NCBI GenBank assembly: GCA_016721315.1
Contig: JADKIL010000004.1
Location: forward strand, 1-64,000
DNA: 64,000 nt
Reading direction: 5' to 3'
Source of the DNA: Candidatus Villigracilis vicinus
Lineage (GTDB): Bacteria; Chloroflexota; Anaerolineae; Anaerolineales; Villigracilaceae
The position numbers and the translations under genes are program-made. Shown here piece after piece: positions 45,113 to 53,344 of the stretch. The notes beneath the pieces are model-generated. The model ran no database searches, had not been told where the DNA came from, and saw nothing but the letters and a program-made list of their open reading frames with translations. Every line of letters starts with the position of its first letter. Positions within the stretch are counted from its first letter, which is position 1.

Positions 45113-45545
45113 GGCAAATTCTCGTTGAAAATCGGTGGTTTGTAGGGTGACTTAGCACAAAACAGATGATCCGCTTGCGCTAATATGGCAGGCTTCAAGT
45201 TTACCATGTTGGAAATTTCTGTATTACAACCATCTACGTGACGATCTGTGATCTTTTAAATAGTTGAAAAAGGCGGCAGTGGGTATTAGTGCAAATGGAA
45301 GATTAGCCGGCAAATTCAAACCATGAGGGAATATCTCGCCAATACGACCAGCGTAAATCCTTAATCATACGATAACCCAGACTTCAAACACCATTAAAAG
45401 GTCACCCTTACAATCCGTAGAGAACTCCAAACACATAGTACATGCATATTGCGTCAAATCGTAAAATTATTATTTCTTACGCGCCTGTTGTATTTCATCC
45501 TGCCCAACCAGCTATATGAATATGGGTCATGTTAGGAGAATTATT
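45113..45545. other. Intergenic region without recognised gene
   Basis: About 430 bases between mvaD and a possible small gene. It is AT-rich with many short stops in all frames. No tRNA, repeat match or conserved coding remnant was seen. It must hold the promoter of mvaD, but no clear -35/-10 pair stands out. Confidence 0.5.
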
Positions 45546-45662
45546 ATGGAAATTATATTTACTGTTCTTTTCCTACATCAATACTTAAAGGCGCTCATTC
45601 TTCAGGACACCAATCAAATCGCCTATCTGCATTACCTTTGGCGTAACCATATCAGTCATTGA
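45546..45662 (+). CDS. Possible small protein of 38 residues
   Basis: ATG 45546 lies seven bases after TTAGGAGA, a good ribosome site, and opens a 38-codon frame (MEIIFTVLFLHQYLKALILQ...). The first 20 residues are hydrophobic. No family is recognised and the frame could be chance, but the strong site in an otherwise empty region makes it worth listing. Confidence 0.25.
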   Translation: MEIIFTVLFLHQYLKALILQDTNQIAYLHYLWRNHISH

Positions 45663-45872
45663 TCCTTATCAGTTATCATCAACCACCGTAATTAATGGAG
45701 GGAAACTGCTTGTAGAAAAAATACTGACTGAGATCAGCAGCTTTGTGAACCATGAATAAGCATTTATTTTTAATCGCCAAAACTGGATGAAACCAAAGCA
45801 CATCTTAACATTCCGTAAATTGCAGATGTGGTACAGTTGCCCATATCTATTACTCCACAAAGGAGCCTCCCT

Positions 45873-47321
45873 ATGGAACAAAAAGCAGGTGCGCAGATCA
45901 GTCGGCGAGCGTTCATTCAATCACTGGTGATTTTATTTGTATTGATGATGATTGCCGGAATTTTGACTCTCGTGATCCCCGCCGGGCAATACACCCGCGT
46001 CGAAGTGGATGGACGTGAAACTATCGACCCCGCTTCCTTCCAATTCATCGACCAACCCGATTATCCGGTCTGGCGCTGGTTCGTGGCACCGTTCGAAGTC
46101 CTCGGCAGCGAAAGCGGATTGACCGTCATTGTCATCATCATCGTTCTGTTCTTCGCAGGCGGCGCTTTTGCCGTGATGGACAAGACCGGCACCTTACGCG
46201 CCTTCATCGGCAGCATCGTGCGGCGCTTCAGCGGACGGAAATACACCTTGCTGTGGATGGTCTCGCTGGCGTTCATGTTCCTCGGCGCGACTCTCGGCAC
46301 TTTCGAAGAGGTCGTGCTGCTCGTCCCGGTAATGATCGCGCTCTCCTATTCCCTCGGCTGGGATGCGCTAGTCGGCTTGGGCATGTCCATCCTCGCCACT
46401 AACATGGGATTCTCCGCCGCCATTTCCAACCCGTACACGCTCGGCGTGGCGCAACAACTTGCAGGCTTGCCGCTCTTCTCCGGCGCATGGCTGCGCATCA
46501 TCATCTTTGCCGTGATCTACCTCATCTTTACGTCCTTCCTTTCGGCGTACGCGCGCAAGATCGACAAAGACCCGAAAGCCTCGCTCGTGCATGACGAAGA
46601 CAAAGCCGAACGCGAAAAGTATAAAAGCATGGACGCGTCCTTCATCGAAGAAGACCCAAAGCAGAACCGCGCCATGAATTTCTTCGGCATCTTCGTCATT
46701 ATCATCTTCATCACCATGCTTGCCGGTCCGTTCGTTCCCGCCATCTCTGATTACGCCCTGCCCCTCGTCGGTATTCTCTTCCTCATTGGCGGGCTGGGCG
46801 CGGGCTTCCTCTCCGGCAAAGGCAGCAAGACCGTCTGGCAGGGACTCATCGAAGGCTGGGGCGGACTCGCTCCCTCGGTTCCATTGATCCTCATGGCAGC
46901 CAGCATCCGCTTCATCATAGACAGCGGCGGCGCAACCGATACCATCCTGCATGCCGCGGCTGACCCATTCCAACAACTCGGCGCATTCCCTGCCGCTGTC
47001 GTCGTGTATGCGCTTGCGCTGGGCATCGAGTTCTTCATTGCATCAGGTTCTGCCAAAGCCTTCCTGATGATGCCCATCGTCCTGCCGCTTGCCGATCTTA
47101 TCGGCGTCACGCGCCAGACAGCCGTACTCGCCTACATCTTCGGTGACGGCTTCTCCAACCTCGCCTACCCCACCAACCCCGTGCTGCTCATCAGCCTCGG
47201 ACTGACCGTCGTCAGCTACCCCAAATGGCTGCGCTGGACAGCCAAACTTTGGCTATGGGTCATCCTTGCGACCGTTGCATTTTTGGGCGTTGCCGTGGCG
47301 ATCAACTTCGGACCGTTCTAA
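45873..47321 (+). CDS. YfcC-family membrane transporter
   Basis: From ATG 45873 (AAAGGAG site) a 482-residue protein with about 11-12 membrane segments. N-terminal RRAFIQSLVILFVLMMIAGI and LTLVIPAGQYTRVEVDGRE are typical for the YfcC (DUF401/ArcD-like, ion-transporter superfamily) group; GATLGTFEEVVLLVPVMIAL, NMGFSAAISNPYTLGVAQ and FIASGSAKAFLMMPIVLPLADL match the two internal halves. Members are predicted to carry amino acids, short-chain fatty acids or peptides. The next gene encodes an M14-like peptidase, starting about 50 bases later, which hints at uptake and breakdown of peptides or amino-acid conjugates. Confidence 0.85.
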   Translation: MEQKAGAQISRRAFIQSLVILFVLMMIAGILTLVIPAGQYTRVEVDGRETIDPASFQFIDQPDYPVWRWFVAPFEVLGSESGLTVIVIIIVLFFAGGAFAVMDKTGTLRAFIGSIVRRFSGRKYTLLWMVSLAFMFLGATLGTFEEVVLLVPVMIALSYSLGWDALVGLGMSILATNMGFSAAISNPYTLGVAQQLAGLPLFSGAWLRIIIFAVIYLIFTSFLSAYARKIDKDPKASLVHDEDKAEREKYKSMDASFIEEDPKQNRAMNFFGIFVIIIFITMLAGPFVPAISDYALPLVGILFLIGGLGAGFLSGKGSKTVWQGLIEGWGGLAPSVPLILMAASIRFIIDSGGATDTILHAAADPFQQLGAFPAAVVVYALALGIEFFIASGSAKAFLMMPIVLPLADLIGVTRQTAVLAYIFGDGFSNLAYPTNPVLLISLGLTVVSYPKWLRWTAKLWLWVILATVAFLGVAVAINFGPF

Positions 47322-47373
47322 TACTTTCTTCTTTCTATTAGCAAGATTCTACGCTGGCAAAGATTCAAACTCT

Positions 47374-48489
47374 ATGGACTCTCTATTCTCCGAATCCTAC
47401 GAAGCCTCACGCGCGCGCTTCCTTCTGGACTGTGAGCGGCTTGCCCCCATGTGGGCTTCATCCCGTCTGGAAGCGCATCGGCTCAAGAACTTCCCCGACC
47501 TGAGCATAGACTGGCTATGGGCAGAACCGCACAAAAAAGAAAACATCGTGCTGATCTCCACCGCCGAACATGGCATTGAAGGCTATGTCGGCTCGGCAAT
47601 GTTGAAACTCTTCATGGATGAGTTCGCGCCACACATCAACCATGAAACCACGGGGTTGTTACTTGTACATGCCATCAATCCATGGGGAATGAAACATCAC
47701 AAGCGCGTCACTTCAAATCACGTTGACCTGAACCGCAACTTCATCTACGATGGGGTTTTTAGCCCGCAGATCAACCCAGCCTACGACACACTTCTGGATT
47801 TCCTTAGCCCAGATCATCCCGTGCGTAGCTTGAGCGCAGAGACGCTTCCTTTTTATGCAAACGCCATCCGCTACATGGTCTCACCCGGCAAGGCAAAGGT
47901 ACAAGAAGCGACTCTACTCGGTCAACACCGCGATGCGCAAGGCGTTTACTACGGCGGGATGGAATATCAAGAAGAGACCATCGTCTTGATGGAGCTGTAT
48001 CGACAGGCGCTGGCGGAGTATCAAAATTTCATTCAGGTGGATATTCACACCGGCTACGGTCCGCGCTATCAGATGTCGGTCATTATCCCGCCGCTCGACC
48101 CAACTTCCTCGTCCGAAGCGATGCGAAAGTTCAACTATCCACTGGTACAAAAGATCGATGCAGACGAGTTCTACGCCATCAGCGGTGATATGGGAGAATA
48201 CATCTATCGTTTGCGCGATGCCGAATTCCCAAGTAAGAACGTCTTTGCCTGCGGATTTGAGTTTGGCACCTATGGCGACTCCCTGCCCGCACTCCTGCGT
48301 AGTTTGCAAATGACCATTTTGGAAAATCAACTTCGTCATCACGGCGCAGTCAGCCCGCGGGCGGAAAAAGAAATCCTTGCAGATTATGAGGAAATGTTCC
48401 TGCCCTCTGAAGCTAAATGGCGCAAAAAAGCGCAGATGGATGGCAGGCTGGCGTTTAAGGGGATTTTAAAAGCGCATAACCTTTTGTAA
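47374..48489 (+). CDS. DUF2817 / M14-like zinc carboxypeptidase
   Basis: From ATG 47374 the protein has 371 residues and no signal peptide. The M14-type zinc site is visible: His66 and Glu69 in AEHGIEG, and His225 in VDIHTGYGP; the Asn-Arg pair that binds the substrate carboxylate is in VDLNRNF (118-124). The likely catalytic Glu is in FACGFEFGTYGD near 290. This set fits the DUF2817 branch of M14 peptidases. The substrate is unknown. It is probably co-transcribed with the preceding transporter gene. Confidence 0.8.
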   Translation: MDSLFSESYEASRARFLLDCERLAPMWASSRLEAHRLKNFPDLSIDWLWAEPHKKENIVLISTAEHGIEGYVGSAMLKLFMDEFAPHINHETTGLLLVHAINPWGMKHHKRVTSNHVDLNRNFIYDGVFSPQINPAYDTLLDFLSPDHPVRSLSAETLPFYANAIRYMVSPGKAKVQEATLLGQHRDAQGVYYGGMEYQEETIVLMELYRQALAEYQNFIQVDIHTGYGPRYQMSVIIPPLDPTSSSEAMRKFNYPLVQKIDADEFYAISGDMGEYIYRLRDAEFPSKNVFACGFEFGTYGDSLPALLRSLQMTILENQLRHHGAVSPRAEKEILADYEEMFLPSEAKWRKKAQMDGRLAFKGILKAHNLL

Positions 48490-48591
48490 CCCTTGCTTTG
48501 TATCATGCAACTTTCGCTTATCACTTTTACTGAGTGGTCGCGATCGATCTTCATTCAAGATATATAGAAGTAATGAATTGCTCTTATAAAA

Positions 48592-48628
48592 ACAACCTGT
48601 CCATCTGTATATGGCAGGTTGTCAATTT
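48592..48628 (+). terminator. Hairpin after the M14-like gene
   Basis: Stem ACAACCTG(T)CCAT paired with ATGGCAGGTTGT with one bulged base, loop CTGTAT, followed by CAATTTT. It is about 100 bases after the stop. Confidence 0.6.
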
Positions 48629-48708
48629 TGGTTTAAAAGAAGAGGAAGAACAGTCAGCACCTCTTAGAACGAATAATTTTGTCTCGCAGTAAGTTCTATC
48701 GCTAAAAA

Positions 48709-48978
48709 CTATTCAGACTGCTCCTGTTCTTTTTCCTGTTTATGTTTCTTTTCTTTTTTCTTCTCTTTTTTCTGTTTCTCGCCCCAAGCGTAAATACTCT
48801 CAACAGGGATTTTCAAGGTGTAGTTCTTCTTTTTAATAATGGAAGATTTTGCATCTACCAACACAACGCAATCACCCTCCAACCCATCAAAAGTTCCGTC
48901 CACAATAATCCCAGCGAGTACCAGGGAAATTTGATCCCCTTTGTTTAGATGTTGAAAATGTTCAAGTGTTGTAGTCAT
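48709..48978 (-). CDS. Small Sm/SH3-like protein with charged tail
   Basis: An 89-residue protein. Residues 10-65 show the beta-strand pattern of small barrels (GDQISLVLAGIIVDGTFDGL, GDCVVLVDAKS, TLKIPVESIYAWGE) resembling Sm/LSm or SH3-like folds that may bind RNA or membranes. Residues 68-89 are almost only Lys, Glu and Gln. A GAAAGGATC site precedes the start. Function unknown. Confidence 0.6.
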   Translation of the reverse strand: MTTTLEHFQHLNKGDQISLVLAGIIVDGTFDGLEGDCVVLVDAKSSIIKKKNYTLKIPVESIYAWGEKQKKEKKKEKKHKQEKEQEQSE

Positions 48979-49302
48979 GAATTGATCCTTTCAGTGTGAT
49001 ATTTTACAATGATTCCAGAGGTCTTTTAAAACGTTAACAAAACTTCCGTTTTTATTATCTTCCCTACCATTTTCCGGGCTCTGCATCCGCACAGGTTTGA
49101 ATGAACCCATAATTCATAGAGCAAATCGCGCCGAAGCGCTGATCTGATGCAATGTTGGGGCAACATAGGGCGACTATTCAGGATCTTCTTCCTTATAATA
49201 GGAAGAAGCAGCTATAAATCAAAGCTTAAAGCGTGGTCGATTCGATGAGATCAAACACCGAGTAGAATCGTAGATGTGATCGACACGTACCACCGAAGCT
49301 CC
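48979..49302. other. Intergenic region with a short hairpin
   Basis: About 320 bases without a clear gene. A hairpin CTTCTTCCT-TATAAT-AGGAAGAAG lies at 49185-49208. The remainder shows no recognisable coding similarity. It may include decayed upstream parts of the broken gene that follows. Confidence 0.45.
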
Positions 49303-49693
49303 TATGCTTGACCTCGTTCAGCGCTACGAACCTTTGCTCGCAAAATGGAGATCGTCCGCGAAGTGGATGAGGAATTGCTCAAGAAAGCCGATGAAATGTT
49401 GGCGTTGATGTATACTCCTGAATTCCTGCACGCCAACGACTCGCGCCGCCCGCGTGCCGAGCAGGTTAAGATTCGCGAAGGCGTGTACGTCATTCAGAAT
49501 ATGCTCAAGTCCCCGGCGGCTTACTGCATGTGACCCCCGTCAAAGAAAATGAAATGTTGCAGGATGTTCACATCTCCGCCAATTCAGAAAGCGTGCAAGC
49601 CGCCGTGGAGAAATTCTACGCAGCCCGCCAGATCGAAACACCCGGCGTACAACCCGCAGACATTGCCCGCGCAATGTTCCCTGTCGCGGCATA
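49300..49693 (+). pseudogene. Broken unidentified gene directly upstream of tatA
   Basis: Three frame segments make one continuous protein-like sequence of about 130 residues: MLDLVQRYEPLLAK, then MEIVREVDEELLKKADEMLA...QNMLKSP, then GGLLHVTPVKENEMLQDVHI...ARAMFPVAA with stop TAA at 49691-49693. The joins each need one added base: an A in the AAAA run near 49341 and a C in the CCCC run near 49513. The last part is Ala-rich and helical. I do not recognise the family. It ends 10 bases before tatA and lies upstream of the hyp operon, so it may belong to a hydrogenase gene set whose structural part is absent here. Confidence 0.5.
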
Positions 49694-49703
49694 AGGAGTA
49701 CCC

Positions 49704-49856
49704 ATGATTCACTTTGGCACAACAGAACTCGTCATCTTACTGGTCATCGTCATTCTGCTCTTCGGTGCGGGACGGATCAGCAAGCTCGCAAAAGAACTCG
49801 GCACAAGTGTGCGAACCTTCCGCGAAGGGGTGAGCGGAGAAAAGGAAAACAAGTAG
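49704..49856 (+). CDS. tatA: TatA-type twin-arginine translocase subunit
   Basis: A 50-residue protein: one membrane helix (residues 6-23, ELVILLVIVILLFGAGRI) followed by the amphipathic helix (SKLAKELGTSVRTFREGVSG) and a charged end. The FGAGRISKLAKELG motif at the hinge is diagnostic for TatA/TatE. A TAAGGAG site precedes ATG 49704. TatA forms the pore for folded exported proteins; small subunits of group 1 [NiFe]-hydrogenases are exported this way, which explains its place before hyp genes. Confidence 0.9.
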   Translation: MIHFGTTELVILLVIVILLFGAGRISKLAKELGTSVRTFREGVSGEKENK

Positions 49857-49860
49857 TTTA

Positions 49861-49901
49861 TGTGGGTTGTAGTGCGATCTTATATTGCACTACAACCCAC
49901 A
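49861..49901. promoter_or_regulatory. Perfect 15-bp stem-loop between tatA and hypA
   Basis: Arms TGTGGGTTGTAGTGC (49861-49875) and GCACTACAACCCACA (49887-49901) pair without mismatch around an 11-base A/T-rich loop. There is no T run, only AAAA after it. It begins five bases after the tatA stop and ends 14 bases before hypA. It could be an RNA-processing or attenuation element, or a dispersed repeat. Confidence 0.65.
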
Positions 49902-49915
49902 AAACACCATTTTAT

Positions 49916-50257
49916 ATGCATGAATTACCGGTAACCCAATCTCTCTTAAAAATAGCCCTCGACCACGCCGAAAAAGCGAACGCCAAACAGATCACCGCGC
50001 TGAACATCGTGATGGGCGAACTCGCCAGCATGGTGGATGACTCGATCCAATTCTATTGGGAAGTCATCGCCAAAGACACCATCGCCGAGAAAGCCACGCT
50101 CAATTTTCGGCGTGTGCCTGCCGAATTGCAGTGCATGACCTGCTTCCACAAATACCACCCCACCGACAAAGAACTCATCTGTCCACAGTGCAAAGGCGTC
50201 GGCGCAAAGATCATCGCCGGTGAAGAGTTTGCATTAGAATCCATTGATGTAGAATAA
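49916..50257 (+). CDS. hypA: Hydrogenase nickel-insertion protein HypA
   Basis: From ATG 49916 the protein has 113 residues, the usual length. It starts MHELPVT, with the nickel-binding His2 and Glu3. The zinc site consists of Cys73, Cys76, Cys89 and Cys92 (CMTC and CPQC). HypA passes nickel to the large subunit of [NiFe]-hydrogenase together with HypB. A longer frame from 49862 runs through the hairpin and would destroy the MHE start. Confidence 0.93.
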   Translation: MHELPVTQSLLKIALDHAEKANAKQITALNIVMGELASMVDDSIQFYWEVIAKDTIAEKATLNFRRVPAELQCMTCFHKYHPTDKELICPQCKGVGAKIIAGEEFALESIDVE

Positions 50258-50260
50258 TTA

Positions 50261-50345
50261 TGTCATTGCGAGGGCGACGGTTTTCGCCCGAAGCAATCTC
50301 CATAAGCGACAAGATTGCTTCGTCGCTATCACTCCTCGCAATGAC
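50261..50345. repeat. Dispersed palindrome, TGTCATTGCGAGG family
   Basis: Outer arms TGTCATTGCGAGG (50261-50273) and CCTCGCAATGACA (50333-50345) are perfect; inner CGAAGCAATCT pairs with AGATTGCTTCG. It fills the gap between hypA and hypB, inside the operon. Same family as 36577-36673. Confidence 0.85.
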
Positions 50346-50359
50346 AGAAGGATTACCCC

Positions 50360-51016
50360 ATGCCCCAAAACATCCCCATCGTAGAAAACATCCTCAACGC
50401 TAATGACCGCCTCGCGCAGACCAACCGTGCGCGGATCGACGCGGCGGGCGTGTTCTCCATCAACATCCTCGCCTCCCCCGGCGCGGGCAAGACCTCGCTC
50501 ATCGAAAAAACCCTGCCCCTGCTCAAAGGTAGATTGCGCGTCGCCGCCGTAGACGGCGATATCGCCACCTCCATCGACTCAGACCGAGCCGCAGCAGCGG
50601 GCGCAGGCGCCGCGATCCAGATCAACACCGGCGGCGATTGTCATCTCGACGCGGTCATGCTGCATGGCGCGCTCGAACAACTTGACCTCACGCAATTCGA
50701 CCTGCTCATCGTGGAGAACGTCGGCAACCTTGTCTGCCCTGCCAACTTCAAACTTGGCACACACAAGACCGTGCTGGTTGCCTCCATCCCCGAAGGCGAC
50801 GATAAACCCTACAAATATCCCGGCACCTATCGCGGCGTGGACGTGCTCGTCGTCAACAAGATCGACCTGCTGCCCTACGTCGATTTCCGCATGGACTACT
50901 TCCAACAGGGCGTGCAAGTCCTCAACCCCAACGTCACCACCTTCCAAACCTCCTGCCGCACCGGCGAAGGTCTGCAAGCCTGGGCAGATTGGCTGGTCGA
51001 GAACGCAAAAAAATAA
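50360..51016 (+). CDS. hypB: Hydrogenase maturation GTPase HypB
   Basis: A 218-residue SIMIBI-type GTPase. P-loop SPGAGKTSL at 39-47; metal- and nucleotide-responsive region VDGDIATSIDSDRAAAAG with INTGGDCHLDA (metal-binding Cys and His); ENVGNLVCPANFKLG; base-recognition NKIDLLPYV. It provides GTP-driven nickel delivery. The N-terminal Cys motif and His-rich stretch found in some HypB proteins are absent. An AAGGATT site precedes the start; the stop TAA overlaps the ATG of hypF. Confidence 0.93.
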   Translation: MPQNIPIVENILNANDRLAQTNRARIDAAGVFSINILASPGAGKTSLIEKTLPLLKGRLRVAAVDGDIATSIDSDRAAAAGAGAAIQINTGGDCHLDAVMLHGALEQLDLTQFDLLIVENVGNLVCPANFKLGTHKTVLVASIPEGDDKPYKYPGTYRGVDVLVVNKIDLLPYVDFRMDYFQQGVQVLNPNVTTFQTSCRTGEGLQAWADWLVENAKK

Positions 51017-53343
51017 TGCCCGGCGCAAAAGTTCACATCTCCGGCATTGTGCAAGGGGTCGGTTTTCGCCCCTTTGTGTATAACCTTGCCATGAGTCTGA
51101 ATCTCAAAGGCTGGGTTAAGAACACATCTGCCGGTGTGGATATCGAAGTGGATGGGGATAAAGAAACGCTGGACTTGTTCCTGCAAAAATTGCGGGACGA
51201 CGCCCCCACACTCTCGCGCATAGACGACTTCAGCGCCTCATTCGGACCCGGTAACGGGTTCACCCAATTTGACATTATCCACTCTGAAAGTGTAGACGGC
51301 GCCTTCCAACCCATCTCGCCCGATGTCGCCATCTGCGACGACTGCCTGCGCGAACTCTTCGACCCCAACGACCGCCGCTATCGCTATCCCTTCATCAACT
51401 GCACCAACTGCGGACCGCGCTTCACCATCATCAAAGACATTCCCTACGACCGTCCATTCACCACCATGGCGGGATTCCCCCTTTGCCCCAATTGCGAACG
51501 CGAATACAAAGACCCAACGAATAGAAGATTCCATGCGCAACCGGTGGCGTGTCCCGTTTGCGGACCAAAAATATGGCTTGAAGTAGGGGCGACTCGCGAG
51601 TCGCCCCTACAGAACGATGATGCAATGAAAGAAACTCAACGCCTTTTGGTAGAGGGAAAGATCATCGCCATCAAAGGCTTGGGTGGATTTCATTTGGCTT
51701 GCGATGCGACGAATGCAAAAGCGGTAACAGAGTTGCGAATCCGCAAATTACGCGTGGACAAGCCTTTCGCGTTGATGATGCCCGATATTGAAACCATCGA
51801 AAGGCATTGCTTTGTCAGTGATGAAGAGAAAGCCTTGCTCACCTCCCCCGCCCGCCCGATTGTTTTGCTGAAAAAGAAACCCGAATCCACCATCGTCGAA
51901 GAAGTCTCTCCCAAGCAGGAATGGCTCGGTGTGATACTGCCATACACGCCGCTGCATTATTTACTATTTACCAATTACCAATCTCTATACTCTGCTCTTG
52001 TTCTCACCAGCGGCAACCTCTCCGAAGAACCGATTGCAACTGGAAACGATGAAGCGCGAGAACGTCTCGCTAAACTTGCGGATGCGTTCTTGATGCATGA
52101 TCGGGATATTCATGTGAGATGTGATGATTCGGTGGTGAGAGCATTTGACGATAGACCATCGACCATTGACCATAAGCCATCGTCCGTCGTCCATCGTCCG
52201 TCGTCGGTTTATCCCATCCGTCGCTCCCGTGGCTACTCCCCCTTCCCTGTAAAACTTCCGTTCAAAGTTCCACCTCTGCTTGCAACCGGTTCCGAACTGA
52301 AAAATACGTTCTGTATCACGAACGGAAATTATGCCTTTCTCAGTCATCACATCGGGGATATGGAAAATTACGAGACGCTGCAATCCTTTGAGCAGGGCGT
52401 GGAGCATTTCGAGCGCTTGTTCCGCGTGAAGCCTGTGGCGATTGCCCACGACATGCACCCGAATTATCTGGCGACACGCTACGCACTGGAACGCGCCGAG
52501 CGTGAGAACTTACCAACTTTCAATATTCAACATCACTATGCGCATGTCGCTGCGTGCATGGCAGAGCATGGACTGACCGAACCTGTGATCGGCGTTTCAT
52601 TCGATGGCACGGGTTACGGCGACGACGGCGCAATTTGGGGCGGGGAATTTTTGGTGGCAGATTACAAATCCTATCAACGCGCGGCGCATTTGGAATATTT
52701 CCCTTTGCCCGGCGGTGATGTGGCGATCAAGAAACCGGCGCGCACGGCATTGGCTTTGCTGTGGAGCCTCGGCATGGATTGGGATGATGCGCTGGAATCG
52801 GTCAAAGAATTTTGCGCCGAAGACCAGGTGACGCTGCGTGTGCAACTTGAAAAGAAAATCAACACACCGATGACTTCATCGATGGGACGTCTGTTCGATG
52901 CGGTTTCGGCGTTGGCGGGTGTGCGGCAGAAGGTCAACTATGAGGGGCAGGCGGCGATCGAGTTCGAGGCAATGGCAGATTCGGCTGAGGCGGGGCAATA
53001 TGTCTTTGGTGTTGAATCAGGTCAAGTCGGAGTCAGAAGCGTGGTCGAGGCGTTGGTAAAAGATACAGTGGCAGGAGTCCCGATCCAAAAAATATCCGCT
53101 CGTTTTCATAATGGTCTGGCAGAGTCTGTGCGCGAGATGGTGAAAAGAATCAGCGGTGAAACGTCGCTGCGGACTGTGGTTCTCTCTGGCGGAGTGTGGC
53201 AGAATCTCACACTATTACGGCGAACATTGTCACTATTAAGAAAAGATGGTTTTGAAGTATACATACACCGAGAGGTTCCAACGAACGATGGCGGACTCTC
53301 GCTCGGACAAGCCGCGATTGCGGCATATAGATTGAGAGGTTGA
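51016..53343 (+). CDS. hypF: Carbamoyltransferase HypF with two in-frame repeat insertions
   Basis: A 775-residue protein, start ATG 51016 overlapping the hypB stop. Domains: acylphosphatase (1-90, VQGVGFRPF at 12-20), two zinc-finger units (CDDC, CTNCGP, CPNC, CPVCGP at about 105-190), YrdC-like (200-370) and Kae1-like (about 400-775, metal-binding HHYAH at 506-510, GVSFDGTGYGDDG). HypF makes the thiocarbamate on HypE that becomes the CN ligands of the hydrogenase. Two sites look inserted: a perfect 28-bp palindrome coding residues 190-199 after the last zinc finger, and about 22 residues of a CCATCG/GTCC-type repeat near 379-400, between the DDSVVRAFD and RRSRGYSPF motifs that are usually almost adjacent. 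Both keep the frame. Confidence 0.93.
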   Translation: MPGAKVHISGIVQGVGFRPFVYNLAMSLNLKGWVKNTSAGVDIEVDGDKETLDLFLQKLRDDAPTLSRIDDFSASFGPGNGFTQFDIIHSESVDGAFQPISPDVAICDDCLRELFDPNDRRYRYPFINCTNCGPRFTIIKDIPYDRPFTTMAGFPLCPNCEREYKDPTNRRFHAQPVACPVCGPKIWLEVGATRESPLQNDDAMKETQRLLVEGKIIAIKGLGGFHLACDATNAKAVTELRIRKLRVDKPFALMMPDIETIERHCFVSDEEKALLTSPARPIVLLKKKPESTIVEEVSPKQEWLGVILPYTPLHYLLFTNYQSLYSALVLTSGNLSEEPIATGNDEARERLAKLADAFLMHDRDIHVRCDDSVVRAFDDRPSTIDHKPSSVVHRPSSVYPIRRSRGYSPFPVKLPFKVPPLLATGSELKNTFCITNGNYAFLSHHIGDMENYETLQSFEQGVEHFERLFRVKPVAIAHDMHPNYLATRYALERAERENLPTFNIQHHYAHVAACMAEHGLTEPVIGVSFDGTGYGDDGAIWGGEFLVADYKSYQRAAHLEYFPLPGGDVAIKKPARTALALLWSLGMDWDDALESVKEFCAEDQVTLRVQLEKKINTPMTSSMGRLFDAVSALAGVRQKVNYEGQAAIEFEAMADSAEAGQYVFGVESGQVGVRSVVEALVKDTVAGVPIQKISARFHNGLAESVREMVKRISGETSLRTVVLSGGVWQNLTLLRRTLSLLRKDGFEVYIHREVPTNDGGLSLGQAAIAAYRLRG
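51583..51610. repeat. Perfect 28-bp palindrome inside hypF
   Basis: Arms GTAGGGGCGACTCG and CGAGTCGCCCCTAC, no spacer. It encodes part of VGATRESPLQ. Related GTAGGGGCG sequence precedes the terminator at 3503. Length divisible with flanks so that the hypF frame stays open. Confidence 0.85.
52150..52212. repeat. Short tandem-type repeat inside hypF
   Basis: A run of CCATCG, CCATTG, CCGTCG and CCATCGTCC units. It encodes DRPSTIDHKPSSVVHRPSSV, a stretch that has no counterpart in the HypF family. The repeat resembles intergenic ACCATCGTCC-type arrays of low-complexity repeats. Confidence 0.75.
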
Positions 53344-53344
53344 T

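Noticed and set aside
45113..45872. A tRNA or small RNA gene in the large gap before the YfcC-type gene
   Set aside because: No T-arm consensus, cloverleaf pairing or strong terminator was found by reading both strands.
46368..46976. A 202-codon acidic minus-strand frame opposite the YfcC-type gene
   Set aside because: The composition is that expected from the reverse of membrane-protein codons; no motif is seen.
52150..52212. CRISPR-like array in hypF
   Set aside because: Units are only 6-9 bases with no spacers of constant length, and no cas gene is nearby.
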